DNA of 64,000 nucleotides from Blepharisma stoltei (Eukaryota > Ciliophora > Heterotrichea > Heterotrichida > Blepharismidae): the NCBI GenBank assembly GCA_914767885.1, contig CAJZBQ010000033.1, positions 124,001-188,000 on the forward strand, given 5' to 3'. Below are positions 22,214-33,863 of the stretch, one piece after another. The notes under the pieces were generated by a model. The model was given only the letters and a program-made list of their open reading frames with translations. It did no database searches and was not told the origin of the DNA. The translations under genes were made by a program, and so were the position numbers. The first letter of the stretch is position 1. The number at the start of each line of letters is the position of its first letter.

Positions 22214-22363
22214 ATTAAAATAATATGAAATCTAAAAAGTTAAGTAATAGAAAAATAAGGCAAAATTTAAGATCATATTTTATTGATTTTATATAGCATC
22301 GTGGCAAAATTTATATGTGATGGAAAAATGGTCCTTTAAAGAAAATTCATAAATAAAAGTAAA

Positions 22364-22588
22364 ATGGGATGCAGCGCTTTATGCAAAGTGAATGTGAAGT
22401 TCATAGAATCTGAAGGAGAAACCACCTCGCGCAATGTATCAAATAATCAATTACTTCGATCCGACGAAACGAATAGGCCGGTAGTAAAAGAATCAAATAA
22501 CACATTAAACTTCGATGCGGATGGCAAAGTTTACAAGATCAAAGTGTCATTTGTGGGGACTCCTAATTCATCACGAGTTTTGCCATAA
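22364..22588 (+). CDS. Small protein with N-terminal myristoylation/palmitoylation motif
   Basis: 74 residues starting MGCSALCKV: Gly2 with Cys3 and Cys7 suits dual myristoylation and palmitoylation, so membrane-associated. The rest is polar and unrecognised. ATG follows an AT-rich leader; stop TAA. Divergent from the Frizzled-CRD-like gene. Short, so it could be spurious, though the N-terminus argues otherwise. Confidence 0.5.
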   Translation: MGCSALCKVNVKFIESEGETTSRNVSNNQLLRSDETNRPVVKESNNTLNFDADGKVYKIKVSFVGTPNSSRVLP

Positions 22589-24401
22589 TTTGGTACATCT
22601 ATTTTATATAGATTAACGTTGTTATATTGGTTTATGCAACTTCATAAATTAAGGCTAATTTTTACTTATAAGAGTAATTAATCGCAAACTTTTAAGAAGG
22701 CGAGAAAAAGCAAGTTCAATAGAAAAAAAATTACCTTAATGATGACTATATTTTACAACAATTCTTTAAGGAGAGGCTGGTTTAGGCTATAATTATTTAG
22801 AGAGAAGATCAAAAGCTGGCACGATTTGGTTCCGCTTAATCTCTCTTCTTGTCTGAAGCATATTTTTCATTTCATTCATTGTGGGGATTACGTTTTTGAT
22901 ATTAATTAACTACTAGAACATTTTTCGAATTTCAAAATAATAATTTGAGAAATTTTGAAAACTATAATCTAATATATGCTATATAAATTTATTTTAAGAA
23001 AGAACCGAATTTATTCAATAATTAAAGAATTAATTCTAGAAAAGTAGGATTTTTCAGTATAGTAAAGAGGGGAGTCAGGAAGTATTAATTAAATTTGATG
23101 GAAAATGTCAGTGCAAAACATTCCCTTTTGCATTTTCAGCGATATTAAATTAGGCAACTTAAAAATAGCTCTGGTGAAGTTATAAAATAGAAATAACAAC
23201 ATTATAAAATTTAGATAAAAATAAACAAAACTGAGGGATTCCTAATCTTGGCAAACTCCACAATAAAAAATCCTTAATTTTTTAACTAAAATTGACTTAA
23301 AATAAGTTTTCAATTTATATTTTAATTTCTAAAATATACTCTTTGCAAATTTATTTAAAGGTCAAAAAATCCAGTATTTTAGCAAGGAACATAAAGAAGC
23401 CAGACTCTTCATTTTACTTTATAAAAGGACTGAGATATTGATCCCTTTACGTACAGAATAGCTTTGATCCAATTAATATTGACCTGGAGCTTTTAATAGT
23501 AGCTATTTGTACTTCACATGTGATTTATGAAAAGGCTAAGATCAAGCAAAATGGACAATAAAGCCAAGTGGCTAATAAAGAAGATTTTATTTCTTTATTT
23601 ATGGAATAGTAGAATATTATAATTGAGTTTTGATTAAAGAAACTCTAAAAATATTAGGGGAAATCCAATTTATCTATTTTATAATTTAGGCCAACTCATC
23701 CCAGTTTAAGAAATGCTTCTTGATATTTATAATAAGCAAAATCTGCTCTGAAGACATAAAAATCTAAGTAAAGAAAACCTATTCTGTATTCACATTGCAA
23801 AATTCCGTCAACTAATTAAGGTTAATCCAATAAATGAGCGGTTTTCAGCGAGTTGATTTACAAAACCATAAATTCATAATAAATATTTTATCTTCTCTTT
23901 TATGAAAGTATAAATTTTCCTTAACGAAATAATTCTGAAGCTTTTTATGCCTAGCTTGTTACTTGGCATTATATTAGGTAAAATCTATACCAAGAAAATA
24001 TTTTAACAATTAATGAATTTTGTGATTTAACTTTTTAAGCTAAATAAATGGAACTTATAGGCATATCCCTTAAACAGCCCGATATGGACTAGGGATAGAG
24101 GCCAAACTTCAACTTGGTTCGGCTAAATGGGCTAGTTAAGCCAAGTGGAAAGTGGCAAATAAGCCTCCTTCCACTTGGTTCGACCAATCCATTTTGGCCG
24201 AACCAAGCGGGAAGTTTGGCTTCTATCCCTAGCCCATATCTGGCTATCTAAGGGATATGCTTATATTTAAAGATTAAGATTTCAAGAATTTATCAAGATT
24301 TTAGTATTAACTTTTCATCAAAATCTTTTTTTAATTTTACTTTTATAAAATTAATTGACCAGAAGAAAATATAAACCTTTTTAAATCCATTCCAAATAGA
24401 T
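22589..24401. other. Gene-free AT-rich stretch
   Basis: About 1.8 kb with no coding block I can support on either strand. It holds a foldback repeat at 24053-24267 and is otherwise AT-rich simple sequence. Probably 3' flank of receptor copy A plus germline-limited DNA. Confidence 0.6.
24053..24267. repeat. Foldback (inverted-repeat) element, about 215 bp
   Basis: Two long imperfect inverted arms: left TTATAGGCATATCCCTTAA...CTAGGGATAGAGG..., right ...CTATCCCTAGCCCATAT...AAGGGATATGCTTATA. A pair of ACTTGGTTCG words lies toward the centre. No coding capacity. Likely an intergenic foldback MITE or IES. Confidence 0.75.
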
Positions 24402-27400
24402 TTATGATTCAATTGGCATTTCCATCCTTCGTGATATAGTCTCAAAATGTTCTTTTGAGCGCGGAGAACTTACCATATATGATAATTGTGCTGAGCTTCT
24501 CATCCGCATTGTCATATTAATAAAGCTGCTATCTGCTAAAGCAAACCTAAATAGGTCTTTAATTTTTTTGCCAGGCTTTCTGACTAAAAATGAAGGCGGG
24601 AGCTTATGCTTAACAATCAGCCCACAAATCATTATAAAAGCGAGTCCTCCCATCTGAATCCCTACTCATATAGAAAAATCAGCATCATTTGATATCATAT
24701 ATAATAAACTTAGCCCACTGTTTCAGATTACACAAAAAATTAAGCAATTGTAAAGCAAATTGGCTCTGTCAAAATTAAAACTTTTTCTATATAAAATAAA
24801 ACCAAGATAGGAGAGCATCAATGCGAAATAAATAGAGCCATGAAGAATCTCATTGATAATTCTAAGAGTTTTATCAATCGAAATAAGTGCGATTTGTAGC
24901 CCACTTTTAATCATTAAGTTAGCAGGATCAGCTTTGATGTTTAAATTTTCTTGGCATTCTTGCCAGAGAGGCCTCATAAGTATTGCTAACTCCCCCCCCT
25001 CCGTGAGTGAACAAAACCATTAGAAAAATCCCTATTTTTTGCCCAAAAATCCCTATTTTTTGCCCAAAAACCCACCCTCCGTGAGTGAACAAAAAATTTT
25101 TTATGGAAAAAAAAAATTTGATATATAAATGATAATTATTATAATGAAATCTAGAGCTAATTCTGTTTATTTTTAAACGAATTGCTTTTTAAAACATAAA
25201 TTTTGCAAATTGAATTAATATTTGCTTTCCAATTTTTACGAATTAGGATTTTTTTAAATTTCGAAAAAAAAATATTTTTATAAAAATTTATATATAAATT
25301 TTCTTAAAAAAAAAAAATTAACCCCCCTCCGTGAGTGAACAAAATTTTTTTGTTCACTCACGGAGGGGGGGGGGAGTAAGCATAAAAACCCACACAATAA
25401 GAGAATCGTAGGAATCATTATTCCTAAATGCTCAGGATTTCAGCATGATAAATAGCAATCATAATTTAAATAAGCGCAAGTTAAATCAGAGTCTATCGAA
25501 AAATCGCACTCCGTTATACTTAATAATATTGAAGCTATCGGCTGAAAAAGAACGTTGCTTACTAGCGTCAAAGTTCCATCAAATCCTAAAAAATATCCAC
25601 AAATTCAATAGACTTTAGTGTTTTCGCATTTTTTATCAACTCTTAAATATACAATAATATTCATTAAAATTCAAACCCCAGAAACCCCAACTGCTGCATA
25701 AAAACACAATCAAAATATGAACCCTTCAAAAATTATGAAATTCTGTATACTTAATGAGCCAACCCCACAGACTTGATCAAGAAAAGAATTAAATGCTTTA
25801 AATGATGGGCCAATTCCTTGGTATTGAAGCATTTCAATAAAAATCATAGAGAGCATTAAATAATCAAGACCTGTAAGAAATTTTTTTGTTTGAATCATCT
25901 CAATATCATAAGAAAAAAATTTTCTTCACATTAAAACCGCAAAAGAAATAGAAACCACAGATATAAATATACAAATACCCATAGTAATCAGTCTACTCCC
26001 TGTTGACACCTGAATATTAATTTTTCTAAATGGGCAGTCAAGGCTGCTTTTCATATCTTTTGGGGCTACATTTCCTTTTGGCCATACAATTTTTCGATAT
26101 AACTTAAAATAAGTTTCTGTAAAAGGTGCAAAAGATCCAATGTCAACTGTTTTTCATTTATTTGTAGAATTATCATAGTAAACATTATATAGGCTATAAG
26201 TGTTCAAAATTCATGAATAAATTAATATGGCGGAGGTGAGCGCCTGACGAGGCGGATTAACTAATAAGAAGGAAATCCCCGGCCGTCTTTAAACAAAGCT
26301 TTAATTAATCTTAAAATTGATCTTAATCTTAATTCAAAATTCGATCATTAGATCCAGCTTCAATTTTTACAGTCCCAGAGCAGCCTTTAAATTTTACATT
26401 TCTCAAAGCTCAATTAAGTGCTGTATTATCTTCATAATTTGCTCCATTATTAATTAGCATGTTTACTGCATCTCAAATAGCCCACACAGCGTCATAATGA
26501 AGACATCTGACTCTATCCCCATAACCTGGATAAGCCAGATTAAACTCCTTTTGAAGATTTTGCCCAAAATCTCCTACTCATTCAGAAAAAAATAAAAATA
26601 AAATTCCATTCAAAAGTTCTGAGGTTTTTTGGACATGATGTATAGCATTAAATATTTAGTTTTTGTTTACAAAAATCCAAATATAGTCTTATAAAGCATA
26701 TTTAATATAGGAGTGATATATAAAAAATCACTACCACTTAGACAGCTTATTAAAAAAATGGCATCTCCTCTTCTAACCCCTAGATCATACATACTTTCTA
26801 ATACAAAAAAATATATTGGCTCAGCTACAAATATAAAAAATATATTGCAGTTTTGATCAATTGCGTTTTGAAAATTAAGTCTATAATCTTCAAGTTGTGT
26901 AGAATTATAAGAAAAAGGAATTTTCCGATATTTTTCATCATTTAAAATTTTGATTTTTTTGGATTCTGACTGCTCAACAAAAGTATTGTAAATTCCTGTA
27001 TCATAGGCATCGTCAGCGTAAAGGACTACACAACTTTTTCAGCCCATTATATTCATATACATAATTCATGTTTTGCTGATATAGTCAGTGCCTGCTACCA
27101 TTCTAGTGAAACTTGGAAATTCTGCGATATCAGACAATTGCTTACTCCCCCCTCCGTGAGTGAACAAAACCATTGAAAAAATCGCTATTTTTGCCCAAAA
27201 ACCCACCCTCTGTGAGTGAACAAAAATTTTTTTAATAGAAAAAATTGTTTATGAAAAAAAATTGATATATAAGTATTAATTAATATAATGAAATCTCGAG
27301 CTAATTCTGCGTAATTTTTTAAACAAATTGCGTTTTAAAAATAAATTTTATAAATTAAATTAATATTTGCTTCCCAATTTTTGCAAATTAGGATTTTTTT

Positions 27401-29542
27401 AAAAATTTCGAAAAAAAAATTTTTTTTATAAAATTTATATATAATTTTTTTTAAAAAAAAATTAACCCCTACGTGAGTGAGCAAATTTTTTTGTTCACTC
27501 ACGGAGGGGGGACTTAGCTGAATTACCTCCTTGTATGACAGGGATCGTTATATTGAGCTCTTTAAAAAGTTTTAATGTAGCTATAGTTATTGATGACAGT
27601 ACTGGCCCAATAAATGCAATTCCCATATTATTTTTATTGTCTAAAAAGCATTTTTTTGCAAATTCGTAATTTCATGAACTTGATCCACAATTTATTTGTC
27701 CATATAAATTTAAAATAAAATTTGGAAGAATTTGCTTTGATTGGTTAATTTTGGAAACTGCAAAATAGGTGCCTTGATGGAATAGTGTGTTAACAAAATT
27801 TTTAGGGTAGCCTGGAGGATTAACATCTCCTGCATTAGCTGATATAGAGATAACTACTGAGTTTGAAGTCGGCTTGATTGCTGAATTCCCTGGATATTGA
27901 ATTTCTCCAGAAATATTCAATTTTCCATTAGAAAATTCTCCTACCTTTGACACATTTCTAGCATTTTTATTCAAAACTGTAAAATTGCATGACTTCAACT
28001 GATAAATAGTGTCAAATAATTTCAATTTTGCCCCTTTTACATCAATATTTAGCATGAAATTTACTTTGTCTACAAAAAAGTTTAGACTGTTGATATATGA
28101 TTCTTTTTCGGCTCCATATCAAATGACTGTGGAAATTTGATAGTGCGACATCTCCTAGGGGAAAAATTTGTTCGAATCATTTTTGATAATGAGACATTTG
28201 ACCGAAAAACCGTTAAATTTTGGCAAAATAGGCACACTATTTAACAATTTTCGATAAAAGTACTTCGGTGAAATGCGCACTATCTTAAAACTTAGAACTT
28301 AAATTACTTAGAGAGTTTAACGTGCTTCTCTGGTTCCGCAGGATGATTTAACAAAGCCACAAGGGCTCACCCCAGTAGACTCCAACTAGTGACGTCATCG
28401 GGCATTTCCGACGTCACTCTTTTTATCGGGTGGTCAGACCATCCAAAGTAAATGACGGCCAGTCGAAGGCCAGACCTCATGAACTGTGTTGCCTTGCTTA
28501 AAACTTGATTCCTGCGCGTTGTGCCGCCTATGGGTCTTCCTCCTCGGAAGTGTCAAGCAGAAAACCCTATGCCCACCAAACATCCACGGATCAGGCCAGG
28601 AGGTTGTGCACCCCTCCCCGTTGCTTACCTGATATTGCTGGATAAGGTCTCACCGGGAAAACTGAACCCTATAATAATAAAATGAGCAAGGAGAGAAATT
28701 CCTCGAAGAGGAATTATCATGACGTCGCCATTTTATTATTTATGAAATGCGCACTATCAAAAAGGCACTATCATTGAGCCTGCGCTTTCTTTTTCAGTCT
28801 TTAAGTCAATATCAATACTTTTAACAATACTTAAAGACCCATCAATAATTCCATTATTCAAACATGTATGGCCCAGAACTATTGAGTATCCAGCTCTGTC
28901 CATATTAAACTTTAACAAGCTATTTTGTATTTTTATACAATTTTCTGGGCTTCCTATTATAATTATAGTAGGAATCCCGAATGGTTTTACCACTCTTGAA
29001 ATTATCCCATTAATGGAATTTTGGCTCGAATTCTCAAGAACTGATACATCAGTTATTTGGTATCCATTATTTCTCATAATATCATTGATCAAAAGACTAT
29101 TTTTTTCATTAAACTCCCAAATAATTATTCCTTTTTGAATTTCCAAATATGATAAAAATCCGTCATAGGCACTTTTTAAGCATGATAATGATGGCTTGAG
29201 ATTTATAAGAAAAGGAGTTTCTGTATATGCAAAAGGGCTGATTTCTGTATAAATAACATAAGATCTTGTGCTTAAAGCATATTTTTGAAGCTCATGGCTA
29301 AACTGGAGATTGTAAGTCTCATCGATAATTATAATTGATGGATTTTCTTTTTTTAATAAATTAAATTCAGCTTCATTTTGTATGATCTTTCATTCTAGCA
29401 GAAGATTATTTGTATTTAATGCGAGAAATGATTCAGATCAGGACTTGATTTTTTGAGGAGTTTGTGAACTAAAGCATAGAAAAAATGTGACGCTGTTTAC
29501 TAAAACAATCAAGGCTAAAAATTTTGTGATTAGCAAAGCCAT
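24402..29542 (-). CDS. Receptor copy A: periplasmic-binding ectodomain plus multi-pass membrane domain
   Basis: From ATG 29542 to TAA 24402; removing five blocks (28117-28754, 27143-27514, 26641-26702, 26197-26329, 24987-25376) leaves 1,181 residues. Signal anchor MALLITKFLALIVLVNS; two-lobe ANF/periplasmic-binding-type ectodomain (INCGSSSYEF, MGIAFIGPVLSS, KLFKELNI, GWKSCVVLYADDAYD, HYDAVWAIWDAV); about seven hydrophobic segments, with LQYQGIGPSFKAFN, NYDCYLSCWNPEH and KSFNFDRANLL between them; a short cytoplasmic tail. The plan is that of class C GPCRs, but the membrane part shows no motif that proves coupling. Many Trp codons are TGA. Probably a chemosensory receptor. Confidence 0.85.
24987..25376 (-). 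mobile_element. MITE-type IES with GTGAGTGAACAA repeats (390 bp)
   Basis: TAA at 24987-24989 and 25377-25379. Inverted orientation relative to 7518: the double-repeat end is at the left, the hairpin end at the right. The spacer block TCCCTATTTTTTGCCCAAAAA is tandemly duplicated in this copy (25028-25069). Removal gives CGFLCLAILMRPLW in frame. Confidence 0.9.
26197..26329 (-). mobile_element. Short GC-rich retroposon-like insertion acting as an IES (133 bp)
   Basis: Host repeat TTCAAAATTC at both sides (26203-26212 and 26334-26343) is a target duplication; TA pairs are 26197-26198 and 26330-26331. Read on the minus strand the insert ends CGCCATATTAATTTATTC, like the larger inserts of the same family. 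Removal gives SNDRILNYSLYN in frame, one residue shorter than the paralogues. Confidence 0.75.
26641..26702 (-). other. Short TA-bounded IES (62 bp)
   Basis: TA at 26641-26642 and 26703-26704. Removal gives LYITPILHHVQKTSELLNG, which aligns without gaps to the other receptor copies. Confidence 0.85.
27143..27514 (-). mobile_element. MITE-type IES with GTGAGTGAACAAA repeats (372 bp)
   Basis: TTA at 27142-27144 and 27514-27516. Double-repeat end at the left, hairpin at the right, shared core inverted. Removal gives GGNSAKQLSDIAEFPSFTRM, aligning with GANSAHSLSNSTIFPAFTRI of copy C. Confidence 0.92.
28117..28754 (-). mobile_element. Composite IES containing a nested retroposon-like insert
   Basis: TA pair 28117-28118 and 28755-28756 restores the frame of copy A. 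The outer element has an inverted word near each end (GTCGCACTATCA near the left, TGATAGTGCGCA near the right, minus-strand sense). The GC-rich insert 28285-28742 with its own duplication sits inside it, so this is an insertion into a pre-existing IES. The exact outer boundary is less sure than the frame. Confidence 0.65.
28285..28742 (+). repeat. Retroposon-like element with 16-bp target-site duplication
   Basis: TGAAATGCGCACTATC occurs perfectly at 28269-28284 and 28743-28758. The 458-bp insert is GC rich with no coding frame I recognise and ends GACGTCGCCATTTTATTATT, the shared 3' terminus of the family. The perfect duplication suggests a young copy. Confidence 0.85.
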
Positions 29543-31607
29543 TTAATTTAAATTTACTGAATGCTGAATATTTTTATAATACAAATCAATCATAAAACAA
29601 AAAAATTTAGTTCTTCAAAATTTATGAAAAGCTATGGAATATCTGATTTTTTAAAATTAATTATAAAATAATTAATTGACTTTAATTTGTATTTTGGATT
29701 ATAATTGGTTATCCAAAATCAAAGAAATTACCATTAGTCCACATTTTTTTGATTTTCAAGATTTTCTTCATTAGAAATATACATCATTCTGTGTGAATTT
29801 ATATCATTTTATCTTTAATCTTAAATTATAAATGAGTGGAGCGTATTGTTTACACAGCCAAAAAGGATCCGCAAGGGTTCATCTGCTTGCAATGCCGTAC
29901 GCCTTGGCTTGGACAAATAAGATGATGATTTGCTAGGAGAGTACTCTACACCACCTTTTTTCTCTAATATAATCTGCTCAAAATAGGTCATAATGAATGC
30001 GTGCATGGAAGGTACGTCTCCTACTTGTCTTGCTAAGACTCCAAGTTGAGTAGGCGGACTTTGGATTTATGCGGTTCTGCTTCGGGTACATTGGAGAGGC
30101 AGCTTGACCCAAAAAAAACCTGAAGTCTAATGTGTACTGGGTATCTGCTTTCAGAAGCTGCAGGGAAAAGCCTTAATCCCTGACTTAGGACGCAATTCCT
30201 GGCATCATGGTGAGTCCCCCTCCATGATCCCGAAAGACATTGCTAGGTTACTTCTTTCCAACAACAAGAACTAAGTCAAAAGTTGGATATAAACAAGCAC
30301 ATATCAGGCCTAGATCTCGACTGGTTTCTTGTGAATTTATTCTAAAACCATCATTACGAAAATAGATTGAAAATCTATTGTAAATAAATAATTGTTCTTG
30401 ATCTCTGTTTCAAAAATGTACCCCATAAGCGAATTCTGAATAGCTTTATATGCTTTTTCCTTTTGTTTTTAATTAAAATGGTTTTCTCATGAAGCAAAGT
30501 TGCGCATAATTGTAATAAAGATTCCTAAATTTGTTTGCATTATCATACATATCAGTAGCCTGAATTTATTATCATATAAGCTGAGCTTAAAATACTATTT
30601 CATAATCATATTGAAAGTCCCTATTTCGTAATGGAGTGTTGTGGGATTGCAGGCCATGAATGTTAGGCCTAAATCCACTATTTCTTGGCGGAGTGTGCCC
30701 TTTGATCCCAAAATGATAATCAATTTCCAATCTGCAAGCACTGAAGAAGTTTAGGCCAACTCTGACATATCCTTGCAACTGAAGAGACGTTCTTTCTCTT
30801 TTATCCTATATTAAAGTCACCCCGAGAAAAAACTCAGCGTATAGGCAGGTATGTTGCCCTACCTCATATTGGGCATTTTTAGGCTGTGCGTAAATTGTAA
30901 AAAAGATGAAATTAACATCCCTAGAATTAAAGTAAGAGGGCTTTTGATTATAACGGACTATCATCACATCCTAAAATATTGCTCGACATAGATAAGGGCA
31001 ATGCGAAGACAGATAGTTTGCATCAGGCCATTTTATTAGATAATTTTTGTAATATTCATGTCGCTGTACGTCTTGTAATTATCAGTAAATAGTTCAATAT
31101 AAAATTTTATTTTAGATGGAATATGAGGGCTTGAGTATGAAAGCTTTCTGATAATAAAAACCTGTCAAAGATTCATCTCACATAACAATCTGATACTTTT
31201 ATACTTTTTTTATTGAAATTTGAGAGCACATCCTCCATATGCAATTAATTACTTTTTAAAATTGAGAGCTAATATATAAAATAATATAATGCTGTGTCTT
31301 TTATCCTTTTAAGGTACGATTGAATGGCCTTAGATAGAAAGGATAAATAATTTTTATTTTATAGCATTCTTATTTTAGAAAATTAATTAGAAGAAGCAAA
31401 TCTCATAATCACATCTTTATACTTTTTTATAATTATATTAATTTTTTAATTAAATCTCTTGTGAAGCAGTCTATCAACTTTAAATACACCATTGCTGCTT
31501 CTGTTATGATTGCATTTTAATAAATCTTTTTCGCCCTTTATTGAAAACTCTCATTTAAAGATTCGAAGATCCTTGTTTCAGTTTCAAGGATCATTTATAT
31601 ATTTAAT
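29543..31607. other. Gene-poor stretch with repeat fragments and weak coding traces
   Basis: 29,820-30,270 is a GC-richer block resembling the retroposon-like inserts in composition. 30,360-30,930 holds two minus-strand blocks that could be exons or relics (around 30,587-30,778, and KAIQNSLMGYIFETEIKNN near 30,400) but no continuous gene. Near 31,000 there is a fragment with GAAGACAGATAG...GCCATTTTATTAG, like the shared 3' end. I see nothing else. Confidence 0.5.
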
Positions 31608-33825
31608 TTACCTTTCATTTACCTCTGTCATAAAATTGCCAAGCAATGCATTTTCAACTTGATGCTCTCCTTCGCTGCTATACCACTCAATATTGAGATA
31701 ATCTCCATAATCTGGAGTTCCACTGCAAAAACTGCCTTCAAGTATTAAAATTTCTGCATTATAACTTTCTGGATTTATTCTTCTTCTTAATAGATGTGCA
31801 ATTTGGTTCACAAAAACGATCTTTAAAAAACACTTAGATAATTCTGATTTTTTGAATAATGCTGGAGATAATAAAATTGTACCTCCAAAAACAGTTATCC
31901 CACCATTTTCTCTCCTGACTGGAAATTTATAAATTTCATATGTTAAAGAGGTGAGGGCTTCTTTATTAAATCCTAAAAGCAAAAATGCTGATACAGAAAC
32001 GTTTGAATATAAAATCTTGCGCAAATTTTATACAATCTTATTAGATATTCTTTTAGGCGGTCCCTCCAATATGACCATTGCAGCATAGTTTAGATCGTTT
32101 AAAATCATTTCTAGTTTATCAGTATTTAATTCGCAATAAAAGATGCATGAAATTTCTGTAGCAAGCAGCTGTCTAATTGCAAAATGACGATTTTCGTCGA
32201 AAATCGAATTAAAAATAAAACTTCCTAGCAAATCTTCAAATACCTTGGCTTGGATAGTCAAATAATTGCCTAAGCTTCTAAAATTAGCATTTTTCGCGAC
32301 AAGGTCATTCATCTGGCTTATCATTCTCTCAATTCCTCTATTAACCAATAATGAAATCAAATATTTTGCTATTGTTTTACTAGTTTTACAATCTTCCGAG
32401 TTTATTTCACCAAGATTAAAATTACTGAGCTCATCATTTGTAAATTGTTCTATTTTTTGTTTTAAACTTGCCTTAATTTCATCAAATGTGAGTTCTTTTA
32501 AACAAGATGAAATCGTTTTAAGAGTATCTATAATAAATTTAGGGATAGGACTAGATTCTTTGTTCGTCCAGCTTAAATTATGTTCTGAAATTTCGCAAAA
32601 ATGTTAATGCCATATATATATGATGAAATTCATTTTTCAAAACTATCATAGCTAATTGAAGCAATTTTTTTATAATAAATTTTTGTTAACATTTGGTTTA
32701 TATAGTTGTGTAAGCCAGGAATAAATTTATAGCTTATCTCTAAAATTGATATAAGCTTATTTATGTCTAAATTATCCATATATTTAAAAATATTTGACAT
32801 GAACCGAGCAATATAAGTAAACACAAGCGCTCTTATATTTTCTATTTTTAATTTGGCTTGACTTAAAAGTATGTATTTGAGCAGCTCTATTAAATTTTCG
32901 ATCCAGTTTTCGCAACAGTTTGGATCATGGCTCTCTAATGTCAATTTATAAAAATACTTGTCTAAGAATTTTGAATTATAATTCCAGTTTCAAGGTGAGT
33001 ATCTGCCAGATTTTTCAGTATTATCTTATATTTTTCATCATGTCAAAAGTTTTCAATTTTTATTTTTTCATCAAGATTTTCTAAAATTGATGGCTGAAAA
33101 AATTTTCTATGATGGCTAATGTAAATAGTTATTAATTTGAGGACATAAGCAACCCTGAGTTGATACGCTCTGTTAGAAAAAGAGTCAAAGTATGTCAAAT
33201 AATGGGTTGTAAACAGTTCCAAAAAGTTGTTGTCAACTGAAAACACTTTTAGGATCAGCTTTTGATTAGATAAAGGAAACAAATCAGATAATCTTTCTAT
33301 AAATAAATCCTTTTTAAATTCACAGTTATCTATTATTGCTCTTAAATTCATAATAAGATCAAGCGTGCACCTTGTTTTAACATTGTTAAAAGCGTTGTCA
33401 ATATATTTCCCATAGTTGATTGTGGCTTCATCTCTATTGGCTTTATTATCATTTAGCAAAGAAATCCAATACAAAACAAATGATGCTATTTCCTTATCTG
33501 CTAGACCAATAAATCCTTCAATTTTGCACCTAACTATATCTGCTATGCATGCATATTTTGTAATAAAATTTTGATAGCGATCTTTATTCCTTAAAACTAG
33601 CACCCAAAGTAAGCAAAATTCTTCAAATTTATGAATCGGTAGGCTGTCTCATTTTTCAAAACTTGTTTTGACTATGTCGCATTCATTTAATTTTAAAATT
33701 AAATAATCAATTTCACAATTTAGGAGCTTAAGCTTATTTTTGCAAATTATCTCTAAAATCATATTGCTGTAAGGTGCCCAGGTGCATTCAAACCATTTGA
33801 GTAAATGATTAAATGATAAAGACAT
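31608..33825 (-). CDS. Unrecognised large helical protein, with frame breaks
   Basis: Starts MSLSFNHLLKWFECTWAPYSN at 33825 and follows the MPN gene by about 40 bp in the same direction. Leu/Ile/Lys-rich, helical, no signal peptide or clear domain; it reads like an armadillo/HEAT-type scaffold but I see no defined repeat. TGA read as Trp joins several blocks. Three breaks remain: a frame change near 32,965, one near 32,600 (a TA-to-TA removal of about 38 bp would fix it) and an in-frame TAA near 32,028-32,030 within GTATAAAATTTGCGCAAG, which an 18-nt intron would remove. May be an IES-rich gene, an assembly with indels, or decaying. Confidence 0.55.
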
Positions 33826-33863
33826 TTCTTTTATATCGTTATAGGTTATACATTTTATAATTT

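Noticed and set aside
26641-26691. A 51-bp version of the short IES in copy A
   Set aside because: It keeps a frame locally but leads to an in-frame TAG; the 62-bp version restores KTSELLNGILF and the full gene.
24987-27514. CRISPR-like repeats (recurring GTGAGTGAACAAA words)
   Set aside because: The words are inverted terminal repeats of dispersed MITEs, not evenly spaced direct repeats with unique spacers, and the genome is eukaryotic.
28300-28745. rRNA or structural RNA in the GC-rich blocks
   Set aside because: The blocks share ends with one another and have target duplications; I see no rRNA signature.
29821-30006. 61-codon minus-strand ORF
   Set aside because: Borders a GC-rich repeat-like block, has no recognisable domain and no continuation in frame.
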